Shown: positions 24,230 through 37,366 of the stretch, one piece after another
Numbering within the stretch: position 1 is the first letter of the stretch
Layout: every line of letters starts with the position of its first letter
NCBI GenBank assembly: GCA_922989275.2
Contig: OV277857.1
Coordinates: forward strand, 43,811,083-43,875,082
Direction of reading: 5' to 3'
Origin: Gari tellinella
Lineage: Eukaryota > Mollusca > Bivalvia > Cardiida > Psammobiidae
Length of the DNA: 64,000 nt
Translations under genes and position numbers: made by a program
The notes under the pieces: generated by a model
What the model was told of the DNA's origin: nothing
Seen by the model: only the letters and a program-made list of their open reading frames with translations
Databases searched by the model: none

Positions 24230-25506
24230 CTAGTATATAGAAACTATTTTATATATAGACTTTAAACAAGTCTTTGACACAATTTGGCCACCAAACTTGT
24301 GTCCCCCTGGGCCCCACCTAAAGCCCACGTTCAAATTAGGCGGGGAGATTTCAACATCCGAGCGACAAGTCGTGGAGTGGGTGTCTCGCTGAAACCTTAC
24401 TGAAAAATAAATGGGGTTATTAGCTGCAAGAAATAGATTGACATGAGATACGGTACTGAAAAGAGAGACAAATGATATTGACAAGCCTAAAATCTACAAA
24501 GCAAACATTAACGAAACTATACACAAGGAAAAAACATTTAGAAACTATAACTACTATTGTTATCCTTATCATTATTATTAATTTTATTATTAGTTTAGTT
24601 TTATTATTAGTTTAGTATTATTATTAGGTATTATTTTTAGTCTTTAGTATTATCATATTATTTTTATTATTGTTATTGTTATTGTTATCATATTATTATT
24701 GGTTTTATTATTATACTTATTCTATAAATTGGCTGGATGCAGTTTCACGTCATACTCAGAATAGGACGAATAACATGCACGTTATAACCTAATTAACATG
24801 AATATTCAATAACAGTTTGTTCCTAAACAAACCAACTGATTAGTCCCCATATACTAACAACGCTAATTAATACCAAAACTAATTATCGAAACAAAGACGC
24901 GTTTAAAAGAGTCGGATGAAAGGGTCATCACTTAGCAGAGGCTGCATTGGTATAATTGTTTATTTAGAACGCGTTTTTTTTAAACACGTTAAAATGGTTA
25001 GGCCTTAACCCTTCACGACGCGTTTCTTATTATATGCATATATTTAACGGGTAAATGGATAGGAATAGCGTATTTACCACTGTAAGCCACATTCAGCCTG
25101 CTTAAAAGCACATTGAAAGCAAAGCAGAATACAAATTATGGCGCATTCGGCTTTGCTATTCATCTGCTTTAAGCTTCAATCTGCTAGTGACGTTCCCCAT
25201 ATACTAACAACGCTAATTAATACTTAAACTAATTATCAAAACAAAGACGCGTTTAAAAGAGTCGGATGAAAGGGGTCATCACTTAGCAGAGACGGCACAA
25301 TTTGGTATAATTGTTTATTTTGAACGCTTTTTTTTTAAACACGTTAAAATCGTTAGGCCTTAACCGTTCACGATGCGTTTCTTATGTGCTACGATTTTAC
25401 CACTGTAAGCCACATTCAGCCTGCTTAAAAGCACATCGAAAGCAAAGCAGAATACAAATTAAGGCGCATTCGGCTTTGCTATTCATCTGCTTTAAGCTTC
25501 AATCTG
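24230..25506. repeat. Monomer 19 (domain B, class P)
   Basis: First copy with all B markers. Private changes: G at 24684 (TTGTTATC) and G at 24815 (AACAGTTTG). It carries TACCAAAACT (C at 24874) in subrepeat I, and TTTTGAACGCTTT in subrepeat II (T at 25321 and 25328). The latter removes a TAG and a CpG. Both of these recur in monomers 21 and 23. Confidence 0.95.
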
Positions 25507-25517
25507 CTAGTATATAG
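25311..25517 (+). other. 68-codon open frame of the TTTTGAAC variant, judged non-coding
   Basis: A to T at 25321 removes a TAG in subrepeat II and opens a plus frame that begins with TTG. The same frame occurs at 27865-28071 and 30444-30650, the other two copies with this variant. No recognisable domain. Confidence 0.7.
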
Positions 25518-26783
25518 AAACTATTTTATATATAGACTTTAAACAAGTCTTTGACACAATTTGGCCACCAAACTTGTGTCCCCCTGGGCCCCACCTAAAG
25601 CCCACGTTCAAATTAGGCGGGGAGATTTCAACATCCGAGCGACAAGTCGTGGAGTGGGTGTCTCGCTGAAACCTTACTGAAAAATAAATGGGGTTATTAG
25701 CTGCAAGAAATAGATTGACATGAGATACGGTACTGAAAAGAGAGACAAATGATATTGACAAGCCTAAAATCTACAAAGCAAACATTAACGAAACTATACA
25801 CAAGGAAAAAACATTTAGAAACTATAACTACTATTGTTATCCTTATCATTATTATTAATTTTATTATTAGTTTAGTTTTATTATTAGTTTAGTATTATTA
25901 TTAGGTATTATTTTTAGTCTTTAGTATTATCATATTATTTTTATTATTGTTATTGTTATTATTATCATATTATTATTGGTTTTATTATTATACTTATTCT
26001 ATAAATTGGCTGGATGCAGTTTCACGTCATACTCAGAATAGGACGAATAACATGCACGTTATAACCTAATTAACATGAATATTCAATAACAATTTGTTCC
26101 TAAACAAACCAACTGATTAGTCCCCATATACTAACAACGCTAATTAATACTAAAACTAATTATCGAAACAAAGACGCGTTTAAAAGAGTCGGATGAAAGG
26201 GTCATCACTTAGCAGAGGCTGCATTGGTATAATTGTTTATTTAGAACGCGTTTTTTTTAAACACGTTAAAATGGTTAGGCCTTAACCCTTCACGACGCGT
26301 TTCTTATTATATGCATATATTTAACGGGTAAATGGATAGGAATAGCGTATTTACCACTGTAAGCCACATTCAGCCTGCTTAAAAGCACATTGAAAGCAAA
26401 GCAGAATACAAATTATGGCGCATTCGGCTTTGCTATTCATCTGCTTTAAGCTTCAATCTGCTAGTGACGTTCCCCATATACTAACAACGCTAATTAATAC
26501 TTAAACTAATTATCAAAACAAAGACGCGTTTAAAAGAGTCGGATGAAAGGGGTCATCACTTAGCAGAGACGGCACAATTTGGTATAATTGTTTATTTAGA
26601 ACGCGTTTTTTTTAAACACGTTAAAATCGTTAGGCCTTAACCGTTCACGATGCGTTTCTTATGTGCTACGATTTTACCACTGTAAGCCACATTCAGCCTG
26701 CTTAAAAGCACATCGAAAGCAAAGCAGAATACAAATTAAGGCGCATTCGGCTTTGCTATTCATCTGCTTTAAGCTTCAATCTG
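25507..26783. repeat. Monomer 20 (domain B, class P)
   Basis: Has TACTAAAACT in subrepeat I and the usual TTTAGAACGCG in subrepeat II. Partner of monomer 19 in the first dimer. Confidence 0.95.
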
Positions 26784-28060
26784 CTAGTATATAGAAACTA
26801 TTAGATATATAGAATTTAAAAAAGTCTTTGACACAATTTGGCCACCAAACTTGTGTCCCCCTGGGCCCCACCTAAAGCCCACGTTCAAATTAGGCGGGGA
26901 GATTTCAACATCCGAGCGACAAGTCGTGGAGTGGGTGTCTCGCTGAAACCTTACTGAAAAATAAATGGGGTTATTAGCTGCAAGAAATAGATTGACATGA
27001 GATACGGTACTGAAAAGAGAGACAAATGATATTGACAAGCCTAAAATCTACAAAGCAAACATTAACGAAACTATACACAAGGAAAAAACATTTAGAAACT
27101 ATAACTACTATTGTTATCCTTATCATTATTATTAATTTTATTATTAGTTTAGTTTTATTATTAGTTTAGTATTATTATTAGGTATTATTTTTAGTCTTTA
27201 GTATTATCATATTATTTTTATTATTGTTATTGTTATTATTATCATATTATTATTGGTTTTATTATTATACTTATTCTATAAATTGGCTGGATGCAGTTTC
27301 ACGTCATACTCAGAATAGGACGAATAACATGCACGTTATAACCTAATTAACATGAATATTCAATAACAATTTGTTCCTAAACAAACCAACTGATTAGTCC
27401 CCATATACTAACAACGCTAATTAATACCAAAACTAATTATCGAAACAAAGACGCGTTTAAAAGAGTCGGATGAAAGGGTCATCACTTAGCAGAGGCTGCA
27501 TTGGTATAATTGTTTATTTAGAACGCGTTTTTTTTAAACACGTTAAAATGGTTAGGCCTTAACCCTTCACGACGCGTTTCTTATTATATGCATATATTTA
27601 ACGGGTAAATGGATAGGAATAGCGTATTTACCACTGTAAGCCACATTCAGCCTGCTTAAAAGCACATTGAAAGCAAAGCAGAATACAAATTATGGCGCAT
27701 TCGGCTTTGCTATTCATCTGCTTTAAGCTTCAATCTGCTAGTGACGTTCCCCATATACTAACAACGCTAATTAATACTTAAACTAATTATCAAAACAAAG
27801 ACGCGTTTAAAAGAGTCGGATGAAAGGGGTCATCACTTAGCAGAGACGGCACAATTTGGTATAATTGTTTATTTTGAACGCTTTTTTTTTAAACACGTTA
27901 AAATCGTTAGGCCTTAACCGTTCACGATGCGTTTCTTATGTGCTACGATTTTACCACTGTAAGCCACATTCAGCCTGCTTAAAAGCACATCGAAAGCAAA
28001 GCAGAATACAAATTAAGGCGCATTCGGCTTTGCTATTCATCTGCTTTAAGCTTCAATCTG
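26784..28060. repeat. Monomer 21 (domain B, class P, altered lead)
   Basis: Four substitutions cluster within 19 bp of the lead (26803 A, 26804 G, 26814 A, 26821 A). They alter the TATA-like box and the AGACTT/AAGTCT hairpin. Carries TACCAAAACT and TTTTGAACGC like monomer 19. Confidence 0.95.
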
Positions 28061-29362
28061 CTAGTATATAGAAACTATTTTATATATAGACTTTAAACAA
28101 GTCTTTGACACAATTTGGCCACCAAACTTGTGTCCCCCTGGGCCCCACCTAAAGCCCACGTTCAAATTAGGCGGGGAGATTTCAACATCCGAGCGACAAG
28201 TCGTGGAGTGGGTGTCTCGCTGAAACCTTACTGAAAAATAAATGGGGTTATTAGCTGCAAGAAATAGATTGACATGAGATACGGTACTGAAAAGAGAGAC
28301 AAATGATATTGACAAGCCTAAAATCTACAAAGCAAACATTAACGAAACTATACACAAGGAAAAAACATTTAGAAACTATAACTACTATTGTTATCCGAAA
28401 CTATAACTACTATTGTTATCCTTATCATTATTATTAATTTTATTATTAGTTTAGTTTTATTATTAGTTTAGTATTATTATTAGGTATTATTTTTAGTCTT
28501 TAGTATTATCATATTATTTTTATTATTGTTATTGTTATTATTATCATATTATTATTGGTTTTATTATTATACTTATTCTATAAATTGGCTGGATGCAGTT
28601 TCACGTCATACTCAGAATAGGACGAATAACATGCACGTTATAACCTAATTAACATGAATATTCAATAACAATTTGTTCCTAAACAAACCAACTGATTAGT
28701 CCCCATATACTAACAACGCTAATTAATACTAAAACTAATTATCGAAACAAAGACGCGTTTAAAAGAGTCGGATGAAAGGGTCATCACTTAGCAGAGGCTG
28801 CATTGGTATAATTGTTTATTTAGAACGCGTTTTTTTTAAACACGTTAAAATGGTTAGGCCTTAACCCTTCACGACGCGTTTCTTATTATATGCATATATT
28901 TAACGGGTAAATGGAATGGAATAGCGTATTTACCACTGTAAGCCACATTCAGCCTGCTTAAAAGCACATTGAAAGCAAAGCAGAATACAAATTAAGGCGC
29001 ATTCGGCTTTGCTATTCATCTGCTTTAAGCTTCAATCTGCTAGTGACGTTCCCCATATACTAACAACGCTAATTAATACTAAAACTAATTATCAAAACAA
29101 AGACGCGTTTAAAAGAGTCGGATGAAAGGGGTCATCACTTAGCAGAGACGGCACAATTTGGTATAATTGTTTATTTAGAACGCGTTTTTTTTAAACACGT
29201 TAAAATCGTTAGGCCTTAACCGTTCACGATGCGTTTCTTATGTGCTACGATTTTACCACTGTAAGCCACATTCAGCCTGCTTAAAAGCACATCGAAAGCA
29301 AAGCAGAATACAAATTAAGGCGCATTCGGCTTTGCTATTCATCTGCTTTAAGCTTCAATCTG
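28061..29362. repeat. Monomer 22 (domain B, class Q, 1302 bp)
   Basis: The extra length comes from an exact 25-bp tandem duplication at 28372-28421. TA to AT at 28916-28917 gives ATGGAATGGAAT. First class Q copy in the array. Confidence 0.95.
28372..28421. repeat. Exact 25-bp tandem duplication
   Basis: The segment from GAAACTATAAC to TTGTTATCC at 28372-28396 is repeated at 28397-28421. It is found only in monomer 22 and explains its 1302-bp length. Replication slippage or a small unequal exchange is the simplest cause. Confidence 0.92.
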
Positions 29363-30639
29363 CTAGTATATAGAAACTATTTTATATATAGACTTTAAAC
29401 AAGTCTTTGACACAATTTGGCCACCAAACTTGTGTCCCCCTGGGCCCCACCTAAAGCCCACGTTCAAATTAGGCGGGGAGATTTCAACATCCGAGCGACA
29501 AGTCGTGGAGTGGGTGTCTCGCTGAAACCTTACTGAAAAATAAATGGGGTTATTAGCTGCAAGAAATAGATTGACATGAGATACGGTACTGAAAAGAGAG
29601 ACAAATGATATTGACAAGCCTAAAATCTACAAAGCAAACATTAACGAAACTATACACAAGGAAAAAACATTTAGAAACTATAACTACTATTGTTATCCTT
29701 ATCATTATTATTAATTTTATTATTAGTTTAGTTTTATTATTAGTTTAGTATTATTATTAGGTATTATTTTTAGTCTTTAGTATTATCATATTATTTTTAT
29801 TATTGTTATTGTTATTATTATCATATTATTATTGGTTTTATTATTATACTTATTCTATAAATTGGCTGGATGCAGTTTCACGTCATACTCAGAATAGGAC
29901 GAATAACATGCACGTTATAACCTAATTAACATGAATATTCAATAACAATTTGTTCCTAAACAAACCAACTGATTAGTCCCCATATACTAACAACGCTAAT
30001 TAATACCAAAACTAATTATCGAAACAAAGACGCGTTTAAAAGAGTCGGATGAAAGGGTCATCACTTAGCAGAGGCTGCATTGGTATAATTGTTTATTTAG
30101 AACGCGTTTTTTTTAAACACGTTAAAATGGTTAGGCCTTAACCCTTCACGACGCGTTTCTTATTATATGCATATATTTAACGGGTAAATGGATAGGAATA
30201 GCGTATTTACCACTGTAAGCCACATTCAGCCTGCTTAAAAGCACATTGAAAGCAAAGCAGAATACAAATTATGGCGCATTCGGCTTTGCTATTCATCTGC
30301 TTTAAGCTTCAATCTGCTAGTGACGTTCCCCATATACTAACAACGCTAATTAATACTTAAACTAATTATCAAAACAAAGACGCGTTTAAAAGAGTCGGAT
30401 GAAAGGGGTCATCACTTAGCAGAGACGGCACAATTTGGTATAATTGTTTATTTTGAACGCTTTTTTTTTAAACACGTTAAAATCGTTAGGCCTTAACCGT
30501 TCACGATGCGTTTCTTATGTGCTACGATTTTACCACTGTAAGCCACATTCAGCCTGCTTAAAAGCACATCGAAAGCAAAGCAGAATACAAATTAAGGCGC
30601 ATTCGGCTTTGCTATTCATCTGCTTTAAGCTTCAATCTG
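29363..30639. repeat. Monomer 23 (domain B, class P)
   Basis: Third copy with TACCAAAACT in subrepeat I and TTTTGAACGCTTT in subrepeat II. Confidence 0.95.
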
Positions 30640-31916
30640 CTAGTATATAGAAACTATTTTATATATAGACTTTAAACAAGTCTTTGACACAATTTGGCCA
30701 CCAAACTTGTGTCCCCCTGGGCCCCACCTAAAGCCCACGTTCAAATTAGGCGGGGAGATTTCAACATCCGAGCGACAAGTCGTGGAGTGGGTGTCTCGCT
30801 GAAACCTTACTGAAAAATAAATGGGGTTATTAGCTGCAAGAAATAGATTGACATGAGATACGGTACTGAAAAGAGAGACAAATGATATTGACAAGCCTAA
30901 AATCTACAAAGCAAACATTAACGAAACTATACACAAGGAAAAAACATTTAGAAACTATAACTACTATTGTTATCCTTATCATTATTATTAATTTTATTAT
31001 TAGTTTAGTTTTATTATTAGTTTAGTATTATTATTAGGTATTATTTTTAGTCTTTAGTATTATCATATTATTTTTATTATTGTTATTGTTATTATTATCA
31101 TATTATTATTGGTTTTATTATTATACTTATTCTATAAATTGGCTGGATGCAGTTTCACGTCATACTCAGAATAGGACGAATAACATGCACGTTATAACCT
31201 AATTAACATGAATATTCAATAACAATTTGTTCCTAAACAAACCAACTGATTAGTCCCCATATACTAACAACGCTAATTAATACTAAAACTAATTATCGAA
31301 ACAAAGACGCGTTTAAAAGAGTCGGATGAAAGGGTCATCACTTAGCAGAGGCTGCATTGGTATAATTGTTTATTTAGAACGCGTTTTTTTTAAACACGTT
31401 AAAATGGTTAGGCCTTAACCCTTCACGACGCGTTTCTTATTATATGCATATATTTAACGGGTAAATGGAAAGGAATAGCGTATTTACCACTGTAAGCCAC
31501 ATTCAGCCTGCTTAAAAGCACATTGAAAGCAAAGCAGAATACAAATTAAGGCGCATTCGGCTTTGCTATTCATCTGCTTTAAGCTTCAATCTGCTAGTGA
31601 CGTTCCCCATATACTAACAACGCTAATTAATACTAAAACTAATTATCAAAACAAAGACGCGTTTAAAAGAGTCGGATGAAAGGGGTCATCACTTAGCAGA
31701 GACGGCACAATTTGGTATAATTGTTTATTTAGAACGCGTTTTTTTTAAACACGTTAAAATCGTTAGGCCTTAACCGTTCACGATGCGTTTCTTATGTGCT
31801 ACGATTTTACCACTGTAAGCCACATTCAGCCTGCTTAAAAGCACATCGAAAGCAAAGCAGAATACAAATTAAGGCGCATTCAGCTTTGCTATTCATCTGC
31901 TTTAAGCTTCAATCTG
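30640..31916. repeat. Monomer 24 (domain B, class Q)
   Basis: GAAAGG variant (A at 31470) in the segment unique to subrepeat I. G to A at 31882 (TTCAGC) removes a CpG. Starts the first trimer. Confidence 0.95.
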
Positions 31917-33193
31917 CTAGTATATAGAAACTATTTTATATATAGACTTTAAACAAGTCTTTGACACAATTTGGCCACCAAACTTGTGTCCCCCTGGGCC
32001 CCACCTAAAGCCCACGTTCAAATTAGGCGGGGAGATTTCAACATCCGAGCGACAAGTCGTGGAGTGGGTGTCTCGCTGAAACCTTACTGAAAAATAAATG
32101 GGGTTATTAGCTGCAAGAAATAGATTGACATGAGATACGGTACTGAAAAGAGAGACAAATGATATTGACAAGCCTAAAATCTACAAAGCAAACATTAACG
32201 AAACTATACACAAGGAAAAAACATTTAGAAACTATAACTACTATTGTTATCCTTATCATTATTATTAATTTTATTATTAGTTTAGTTTTATTATTAGTTT
32301 AGTATTATTATTAGGTATTATTTTTAGTCTTTAGTATTATCATATTATTTTTATTATTGTTATTGTTATTATTATCATATTATTATTGGTTTTATTATTA
32401 TACTTATTCTATAAATTGGCTGGATGCAGTTTCACGTCATACTCAGAATAGGACGAATAACATGCACGTTATAACCTAATTAACATGAATATTCAATAAC
32501 AATTTGTTCCTAAACAAACCAACTGATTAGTCCCCATATACTAACAACGCTAATTAATACTAAAACTAATTATCGAAACAAAGACGCGTTTAAAAGAGTC
32601 GGATGAAAGGGTCATCACTTAGCAGAGGCTGCATTGGTATAATTGTTTATTTAGAACGCGTTTTTTTTAAACACGTTAAAATGGTTAGGCCTTAACCCTT
32701 CACGACGCGTTTCTTATTATATGCATATATTTAACGGGTAAATGGATAGGAATAGCGTATTTACCACTGTAAGCCACATTCAGCCTGCTTAAAAGCACAT
32801 TGAAAGCAAAGCAGAATACAAATTATGGCGCATTCGGCTTTGCTATTCATCTGCTTTAAGCTTCAATCTGCTAGTGACGTTCCCCATATACTAACAACGC
32901 TAATTAATACTTAAACTAATTATCAAAACAAAGACGCGTTTAAAAGAGTCGGATGAAAGGGGTCATCACTTAGCAGAGACGGCACAATTTGGTATAATTG
33001 TTTATTTAGAACGCGTTTTTTTTAAACACGTTAAAATCGTTAGGCCTTAACCGTTCACGATGCGTTTCTTATGTGCTACGATTTTACCACTGTAAGCCAC
33101 ATTCAGCCTGCTTAAAAGCACATCGAAAGCAAAGCAGAATACAAATTAAGGCGCATTCGGCTTTGCTATTCATCTGCTTTAAGCTTCAATCTG
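31917..33193. repeat. Monomer 25 (domain B, class P)
   Basis: Second position of the first trimer. No private change seen. Confidence 0.95.
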
Positions 33194-34470
33194 CTAGTAT
33201 ATAGAAACTATTTTATATATAGACTTTAAACAAGTCTTTGACACAATTTGGCCACCAAACTTGTGTCCCCCTGGGCCCCACCTAAAGCCCACGTTCAAAT
33301 TAGGCGGGGAGATTTCAACATCCGAGCGACAAGTCGTGGAGTGGGTGTCTCGCTGAAACCTTACTGAAAAATAAATGGGGTTATTAGCTGCAAGAAATAG
33401 ATTGACATGAGATACGGTACTGAAAAGAGAGACAAATGATATTGACAAGCCTAAAATCTACAAAGCAAACATTAACGAAACTATACACAAGGAAAAAACA
33501 TTTAGAAACTATAACTACTATTGTTATCCTTATCATTATTATTAATTTTATTATTAGTTTAGTTTTATTATTAGTTTAGTATTATTATTAGGTATTATTT
33601 TTAGTCTTTAGTATTATCATATTATTTTTATTATTGTTATTGTTATTATTATCATATTATTATTGGTTTTATTATTATACTTATTCTATAAATTGGCTGG
33701 ATGCAGTTTCACGTCATACTCAGAATAGGACGAATAACATGCACGTTATAACCTAATTAACATGAATATTCAATAACAATTTGTTCCTAAACAAACCAAC
33801 TGATTAGTCCCCATATACTAACAACGCTAATTAATACTAAAACTAATTATCGAAACAAAGACGCGTTTAAAAGAGTCGGATGAAAGGGTCGTCACTTAGC
33901 AGAGGCTGCATTGGTATAATTGTTTATTTAGAACGCGTTTTTTTTAAACACGTTAAAATGGTTAGGCCTTAACCCTTCACGACGCGTTTCTTATTATATG
34001 CATATATTTAACGGGTAAATGGATAGGAATAGCGTATTTACCACTGTAAGCCACATTCAGCCTGCTTAAAAGCACATTGAAAGCAAAGCAGAATACAAAT
34101 TATGGCGCATTCGGCTTTGCTATTCATCTGCTTTAAGCTTCAATCTGCTAGTGACGTTCCCCATATACTAACAACGCTAATTAATACTAAAACTAATTAT
34201 CAAAACAAAGACGCGTTTAAAAGAGTCGGATGAAAGGGGTCATCACTTAGCAGAGACGGCACAATTTGGTATAATTGTTTATTTAGAACGCGTTTTTTTT
34301 AAACACGTTAAAATCGTTAGGCCTTAACCGTTCACGATGCGTTTCTTATGTGCTACGATTTTACCACTGTAAGCCACATTCAGCCTGCTTAAAAGCACAT
34401 CGAAAGCAAAGCAGAATACAAATTAAGGCGCATTCGGCTTTGCTATTCATCTGCTTTAAGCTTCAATCTG
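33194..34470. repeat. Monomer 26 (domain B, mixed class R)
   Basis: ATTATGG with TACTAAAACT, so the two class sites are uncoupled. Private G at 33891 (GGTCGTCAC). Confidence 0.95.
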
Positions 34471-35747
34471 CTAGTATATAGAAACTATTTTATATATAGA
34501 CTTTAAACAAGTCTTTGACACAATTTGGCCACCAAACTTGTGTCCCCCTGGGCCCCACCTAAAGCCCACGTTCAAATTAGGCGGGGAGATTTCAACATCC
34601 GAGCGACAAGTCGTGGAGTGGGTGTCTCGCTGAAACCTTACTGAAAAATAAATGGGGTTATTAGCTGCAAGAAATAGATTGACATGAGATACGGTACTGA
34701 AAAGAGAGACAAATGATATTGACAAGCCTAAAATCTACAAAGCAAACATTAACGAAACTATACACAAGGAAAAAACATTTAGAAACTATAACTACTATTG
34801 TTATCCTTATCATTATTATTAATTTTATTATTAGTTTAGTTTTATTATTAGTTTAGTATTATTATTAGGTATTATTTTTAGTCTTTAGTATTATCATATT
34901 ATTTTTATTATTGTTATTGTTATTATTATCATATTATTATTGGTTTTATTATTATACTTATTCTATAAATTGGCTGGATGCAGTTTCACGTCATACTCAG
35001 AATAGGACGAATAACATGCACGTTATAACCTAATTAACATGAATATTCAATAACAATTTGTTCCTAAACAAACCAACTGATTAGTCCCCATATACTAACA
35101 ACGCTAATTAATACTAAAACTAATTATCGAAACAAAGACGCGTTTAAAAGAGTCGGATGAAAGGGTCATCACTTAGCAGAGGCTGCATTGGTATAATTGT
35201 TTATTTAGAACGCGTTTTTTTTAAACACGTTAAAATGGTTAGGCCTTAACCCTTCACGACGCGTTTCTTATTATATGCATATATTTAACGGGTAAATGGA
35301 AAGGAATAGCGTATTTACCACTGTAAGCCACATTCAGCCTGCTTAAAAGCACATTGAAAGCAAAGCAGAATACAAATTAAGGCGCATTCGGCTTTGCTAT
35401 TCATCTGCTTTAAGCTTCAATCTGCTAGTGACGTTCCCCATATACTAACAACGCTAATTAATACTAAAACTAATAATCAAAACAAAGACGCGTTTAAAAG
35501 AGTCGGATGAAAGGGGTCATCACTTAGCAGAGACGGCACAATTTGGTATAATTGTTTATTTAGAACGCGTTTTTTTTAAACACGTTAAAATCGTTAGGCC
35601 TTAACCGTTCACGATGCGTTTCTTATGTGCTACGATTTTACCACTGTAAGCCACATTCAGCCTGCTTAAAAGCACATCGAAAGCAAAGCAGAATACAAAT
35701 TAAGGCGCATTCGGCTTTGCTATTCATCTGCTTTAAGCTTCAATCTG
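34471..35747. repeat. Monomer 27 (domain B, class Q)
   Basis: GAAAGG variant (A at 35301) and TAATAATC (A at 35475). Monomer 30 repeats this pair three copies later. Confidence 0.95.
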
Positions 35748-37024
35748 CTAGTATATAGAAACTATTTTATATATAGACTTTAAACAAGTCTTTGACACAA
35801 TTTGGCCACCAAACTTGTGTCCCCCTGGGCCCCACCTAAAGCCCACGTTCAAATTAGGCGGGGAGATTTCAACATCCGAGCGACAAGTCGTGGAGTGGGT
35901 GTCTCGCTGAAACCTTACTGAAAAATAAATGGGGTTATTAGCTGCAAGAAATAGATTGACATGAGATACGGTACTGAAAAGAGAGACAAATGATATTGAC
36001 AAGCCTAAAATCTACAAAGCAAACATTAACGAAACTATACACAAGGAAAAAACATTTAGAAACTATAACTACTATTGTTATCCTTATCATTATTATTAAT
36101 TTTATTATTAGTTTAGTTTTATTATTAGTTTAGTATTATTATTAGGTATTATTTTTAGTCTTTAGTATTATCATATTATTTTTATTATTGTTATTGTTAT
36201 TATTATCATATTATTATTGGTTTTATTATTATACTTATTCTATAAATTGGCTGGATGCAGTTTCACGTCATACTCAGAATAGGACGAATAACATGCACGT
36301 TATAACCTAATTAACATGAATATTCAATAACAATTTGTTCCTAAACAAACCAACTGATTAGTCCCCATATACTAACAACGCTAATTAATACTAAAACTAA
36401 TTATCGAAACAAAGACGCGTTTAAAAGAGTCGGATGAAAGGGTCATCACTTAGCAGAGGCTGCATTGGTATAATTGTTTATTTAGAACGCGTTTTTTTTA
36501 AACACGTTAAAATGGTTAGGCCTTAACCCTTCACGACGCGTTTCTTATTATATGCATATATTTAACGGGTAAATGGATAGGAATAGCGTATTTACCACTG
36601 TAAGCCACATTCAGCCTGCTTAAAAGCACATTGAAAGCAAAGCAGAATACAAATTATGGCGCATTCGGCTTTGCTATTCATCTGCTTTAAGCTTCAATCT
36701 GCTAGTGACGTTCCCCATATACTAACAACGCTAATTAATACTTAAACTAATTATCAAAACAAAGACGCGTTTAAAAGAGTCGGATGAAAGGGGTCATCAC
36801 TTAGCAGAGACGGCACAATTTGGTATAATTGTTTATTTAGAACGCGTTTTTTTTAAACACGTTAAAATCGTTAGGCCTTAACCGTTCACGATGCGTTTCT
36901 TATGTGCTACGATTTTACCACTGTAAGCCACATTCAGCCTGCTTAAAAGCACATCGAAAGCAAAGCAGAATACAAATTAAGGCGCATTCGGCTTTGCTAT
37001 TCATCTGCTTTAAGCTTCAATCTG
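35748..37024. repeat. Monomer 28 (domain B, class P)
   Basis: Second position of the second trimer. No private change seen. Confidence 0.95.
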
Positions 37025-37366
37025 CTAGTATATAGAAACTATTTTATATATAGACTTTAAACAAGTCTTTGACACAATTTGGCCACCAAACTTGTGTCCC
37101 CCTGGGCCCCACCTAAAGCCCACGTTCAAATTAGGCGGGGAGATTTCAACATCCGAGCGACAAGTCGTGGAGTGGGTGTCTCGCTGAAACCTTACTGAAA
37201 AATAAATGGGGTTATTAGCTGCAAGAAATAGATTGACATGAGGACGGTACTGAAAAGAGAGACAAATGATATTGACAAGCCTAAAATCTACAAAGCAAAC
37301 ATTAACGAAACTATACACAAGGAAAAAACATTTAGAAACTATAACTACTATTGTTATCCTTATCAT
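37025..37366 (-). other. 113-codon open frame made by a frameshift, judged non-coding
   Basis: In monomer 29 a one-base deletion near 37242 joins the usual minus frame to another upstream frame with an ATG at 37364-37366. The added N-terminal part is hydrophobic and Val/Ile/Phe-rich because it reads the A-rich linker and the start of the TTA tract. It is a single copy created by mutation, so a gene is unlikely. Confidence 0.7.

Larger units (their letters stand above)
24230..31916. repeat. Higher-order repeat: three dimers
   Basis: Monomers 19, 21 and 23 share TACCAAAACT in subrepeat I and TTTTGAACGCTTT in subrepeat II, while 20, 22 and 24 do not. The repeat is therefore two monomers long: 2554 bp, and 2579 bp where the 25-bp duplication falls. 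The even positions are less uniform (monomer 20 is class P; 22 and 24 are class Q), so this block is partly eroded or was expanded stepwise. Confidence 0.85.

Noticed and set aside
25311..25517. 68-codon plus-strand open frame (also at 27865-28071 and 30444-30650)
   Set aside because: Created by loss of one TAG in three related monomers. TTG start, no recognisable domain.
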